Shown: positions 41,089 to 43,262 of the stretch, one piece after another | Layout: every line of letters starts with the position of its first letter | How positions within the stretch are numbered: the stretch's first letter is position 1 | DNA from: JACQNR01 sp049515175 | GTDB taxonomy: Bacteria; Acidobacteriota; Terriglobia; UBA7540 | Direction: 5' to 3' | Assembly: GCA_049515175.1 (NCBI GenBank) | Contig: JBEKUI010000006.1 | Span: 1 to 43,262 of the forward strand | DNA length: 43,262 bases | Translations under genes and position numbers: made by a program | The notes under the pieces: generated by a model | Seen by the model: the letters and a program-made list of their open reading frames with translations, nothing else | What the model was told of the DNA's origin: nothing | Database searches by the model: none

Positions 41089-43080
41089 ATGGATTTCCAA
41101 CTGGTTTCTGGCTACGAGCCGCGCGGTGACCAGGTCGCGGCGATTGCGGACCTCGCGCGGGGCGTCGAGGAGGGCGAAAAGCATCAAGTCCTGCTGGGCG
41201 TGACGGGTTCGGGCAAGACGTTTACCATGGCGAAGGTCGTCGCCGAGGCCAACCGTCCCGCGCTCGTCCTCGCGCACAACAAGACGCTTGCCGCCCAGCT
41301 CTATCACGAGTTTCGCAACTTCTTTCCGCACAACGCCGTCGAGTACTTTGTCAGCTACTACGATTACTACCAGCCGGAAGCCTACATTCCATCGGGCGAC
41401 GTTTATATCGAGAAGGAAGCCACCATCAACGACGAGCTCGATAAGCTGCGGATGTCCGCCACGCGCTCGCTCTTCGAGCGCCACGACTGCCTGATCGTGG
41501 CGAGCGTCAGTTGCATCTACGGTCTGGGCTCGCCGGAAGCCTACTACGGCATGCTGGTCTTGCTCGAGAAGGGGCAAAAGATCTCCCGGCAAGATATCCT
41601 GCGGCGGCTGGTGGAGATCCAGTACGAACGGAACGACCTCGACTTCAAGCGTGGCACTCTCCGCGTCCGCGGCGACGTGATCGAAGTTTTCCCCACTTAC
41701 GAGGACACCGCCTACCGGATCGAGCTCTGGGGGGATGAAATCGAGTCCCTCGCCCAGATCGACCCCTTACTCGGCGAGGTGAAGCAAACGCTCACGCGGC
41801 TGCCCATCTACCCCCGCACCCACTACGTCATGTCCACCGACCAGCGCGAGGAGGCCATCGAGCATATCCTCAGCGAGCTCGAATGGTGGCGCGGCGAGCT
41901 GGAAAAGCAGGGGAAGCTCGTCGAGGCGCAGCGCCTCCACCAGCGCACCATGTTCGATCTCGAAATGATGAAGGAGATGGGCTACTGCCACGGGATCGAA
42001 AACTACTCGCGGCACCTCTCCGGCCGCCTGCCCGGCGAGCCGCCGCCCACGCTCCTCGATTACCTCCCCCAGGACGCCCTGCTCTTCATCGATGAGAGCC
42101 ACCAGACCGTGCCCCAGCTACGCGGCATGTACAAAGGCGACCGCTCGCGCAAGCAGACCCTGGTCGATTACGGCTTCCGGCTGCCTTCCGCGCTCGACAA
42201 CCGGCCGCTGGCGTTTGAAGAGTTTGAGCACCGCATCGGCCAGGTGCTCTACGTTTCAGCGACTCCGGGGCCTTATGAACTCACCAAAGCCGGCGGCAAG
42301 GTGGTCGAACAGATTATCCGCCCCACGGGACTCGTGGACCCGGAGGTGGAGGTCCGGCCCACGCGCAAGCAGATCGACGACCTGCTGGGCGAAATCCGCG
42401 CCCGCGCCGAGGCCGGCGAGCGCGTCCTGGTCACCACGCTCACCAAGCGCATGGCCGAAGACTTGACCGAATACTACTCCGAGGTCAACGTACGCTGCCG
42501 CTACCTGCACTCGGAGATCGATACGCTGGAGCGCGTGAGAATTCTGCGCGACCTGCGGCGCGGCGAGTTTGATGTGCTCATCGGAATCAACCTGCTGCGC
42601 GAGGGACTCGATCTGCCGGAGGTTTCCCTCGTCGCCATCCTCGACGCCGACAAGGAGGGCTTCCTGCGCTCGGCCGGCTCCCTGATTCAAACCATCGGCC
42701 GCGCGGCGCGCCATCTGCGGGGGAAGGCCATCCTCTATGCCGATGTCATGACGGATTCGATCCGCCAGGCGATGGCGGAGACGAATCGCCGGCGCGAGAA
42801 GCAGCGGCGCTACAACGAAGAGAACGGCATTACGCCGGAGAGCATCGTCAAGCCGGTGGATATGGCGCTGGCCTCGATCGTGGCGGCGGACTACGTCACC
42901 GTTCCGGTCGACTTGCCGGAAGAGGACCTGGCCACACCCGACCAACTTGACCAACTCATCGCTGGCCTCGAAACCCAGATGCGCGAGGCCGCCCGGCAGT
43001 TTGAATTCGAGAAAGCCGCCCAGCTCCGCGACCGGATCAAGTCCCTCAGAAACAAGGAAGCCGCGATGCGCGGAAGCTAG
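41089..43080 (+). CDS. uvrB: excinuclease ABC subunit B
   Basis: The full-length 663-residue damage-verification helicase of nucleotide excision repair, which works with UvrA and UvrC. It shows Walker A GVTGSGKT (37-44), the beta-hairpin region YYDYYQPEAY (90-99) that clamps DNA, DESH (335-338), SATPG (390-394), motif VI QTIGRAAR (534-541) and a C-terminal UVR coiled-coil (about 627-660, QFEFEKAAQLRDRIKSLR) that contacts UvrC. The start MDFQLVSGYEPRGDQ matches the usual UvrB N-terminus. It is monocistronic here; uvrA and uvrC are not in the window. An inverted repeat over the -10 box suggests regulation. Confidence 0.98.
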   Translation: MDFQLVSGYEPRGDQVAAIADLARGVEEGEKHQVLLGVTGSGKTFTMAKVVAEANRPALVLAHNKTLAAQLYHEFRNFFPHNAVEYFVSYYDYYQPEAYIPSGDVYIEKEATINDELDKLRMSATRSLFERHDCLIVASVSCIYGLGSPEAYYGMLVLLEKGQKISRQDILRRLVEIQYERNDLDFKRGTLRVRGDVIEVFPTYEDTAYRIELWGDEIESLAQIDPLLGEVKQTLTRLPIYPRTHYVMSTDQREEAIEHILSELEWWRGELEKQGKLVEAQRLHQRTMFDLEMMKEMGYCHGIENYSRHLSGRLPGEPPPTLLDYLPQDALLFIDESHQTVPQLRGMYKGDRSRKQTLVDYGFRLPSALDNRPLAFEEFEHRIGQVLYVSATPGPYELTKAGGKVVEQIIRPTGLVDPEVEVRPTRKQIDDLLGEIRARAEAGERVLVTTLTKRMAEDLTEYYSEVNVRCRYLHSEIDTLERVRILRDLRRGEFDVLIGINLLREGLDLPEVSLVAILDADKEGFLRSAGSLIQTIGRAARHLRGKAILYADVMTDSIRQAMAETNRRREKQRRYNEENGITPESIVKPVDMALASIVAADYVTVPVDLPEEDLATPDQLDQLIAGLETQMREAARQFEFEKAAQLRDRIKSLRNKEAAMRGS

Positions 43081-43115
43081 CGGCGGGGCCAAGTGCGGCG
43101 CTCTGCCGTCGTGAC

Positions 43116-43144
43116 TTGATTTTTGTAGCCAACAGTGATAGACT
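43116..43144 (+). promoter_or_regulatory. promoter-like sequence after uvrB, pointing to the right-hand IS
   Basis: TTGATT (43116-43121) and TAGACT (43139-43144) are exactly 17 bases apart, each matching four of six consensus positions. Transcription would begin about 65 bases before the IS end at 43217. It may belong to a downstream gene now separated by the insertion, or it may read into the transposase. Confidence 0.35.
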
Positions 43145-43216
43145 AGGATTTCGGCAAAGAACAAATAGTCGCGCGCTGCGGCGGTGCGGGGAACGGTGCA
43201 AGAAAAGAAATCAAAT

Positions 43217-43262
43217 CTCGAGGTATGAATATCATGCTTGCTCCGGCGAAGAAAAGGCGATA
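43217..43262 (+). mobile_element. IS1595-like insertion sequence, 46-base 5' end, second copy
   Basis: The last 46 bases of the window are the exact reverse complement of 232-277. In the left copy that sequence is the leader of the IS1595-type transposase, so here the transposase would read rightward out of the window, starting about 12 bases beyond its end. This is the far-side partner of the left copy, in inverted orientation. Confidence 0.75.

Noticed and set aside
1..43262. The whole window as an integrative or phage element
   Set aside because: There is no integrase, relaxase, phage structural gene or tRNA attachment site; housekeeping genes (cimA, uvrB, ftcD) indicate ordinary chromosome.

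Overview
The window looks like a contig from a GC-rich soil or sediment bacterium, most likely Acidobacteriota. This placement is inferred from gene content: Tat-exported oxidoreductases, DUF6599 and DUF5916 proteins, TIGR03790, and a giant S8 protease ending in a choice-of-anchor-D type domain. No rRNA or other phylogenetic marker is present to prove it. I recognised no tRNA, rRNA, CRISPR array or prophage. Both ends run into the same insertion sequence (IS1595 type) in opposite orientation: the last 46 bases are the exact reverse complement of bases 232-277, so the segment is probably bounded by two IS copies that broke the assembly.

Layout. 1-277: 5' part of an IS1595-family element. 0.5-10.2 kb: S41 protease, Tat-exported Gfo/Idh/MocA oxidoreductase, ApbE flavin transferase, LacI regulator with a likely self-operator, citramalate synthase (cimA), a membrane acyltransferase and a TIGR03790 protein. 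10.3-11.0 kb: a DUF433/DUF5615 toxin-antitoxin-like pair. 11.0-14.2 kb: a DUF6599 protein translationally coupled to a Tat/Fe-S aldo-keto reductase, divergent from a Tat-exported DUF362 protein. 14.3-27.4 kb: a surface polysaccharide locus with a TPR protein, O-antigen ligase/polymerase, rfbD, rfbB, two tandem paralogous polytopic membrane proteins, a methyltransferase, a GT39-like transferase, a DegT aminotransferase, a GT2 glycosyltransferase and divergent rfbC. Most of it is one tightly packed minus-strand operon with many TTG/GTG starts; rfbA is absent.

27.6-31.0 kb: a large exported S8-like protease in which the usual HGT histidine motif reads EGT. 31-36 kb: a second membrane acyltransferase, bifunctional formiminotransferase-cyclodeaminase (ftcD), and an NRAMP transporter followed by a collapsed tandem duplication (usp 5' remnant, IS110-like transposase remnant, NRAMP 3' remnant, intact usp). 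36.2-43.1 kb: DUF5916 outer-membrane protein, a PLP-dependent Cys/Met enzyme, a small secreted Ig-like/carboxypeptidase-regulatory-like protein, a 0.5-kb gene-free structured region, and uvrB with an inverted repeat centred on its -10 box.

Bases 278-525 hold nothing I can support. The rfb genes, DegT aminotransferase, methyltransferase and glycosyltransferases plausibly make and polymerise a rhamnose- and amino- or keto-sugar-containing surface glycan. Most other genes are housekeeping or envelope functions in small units.
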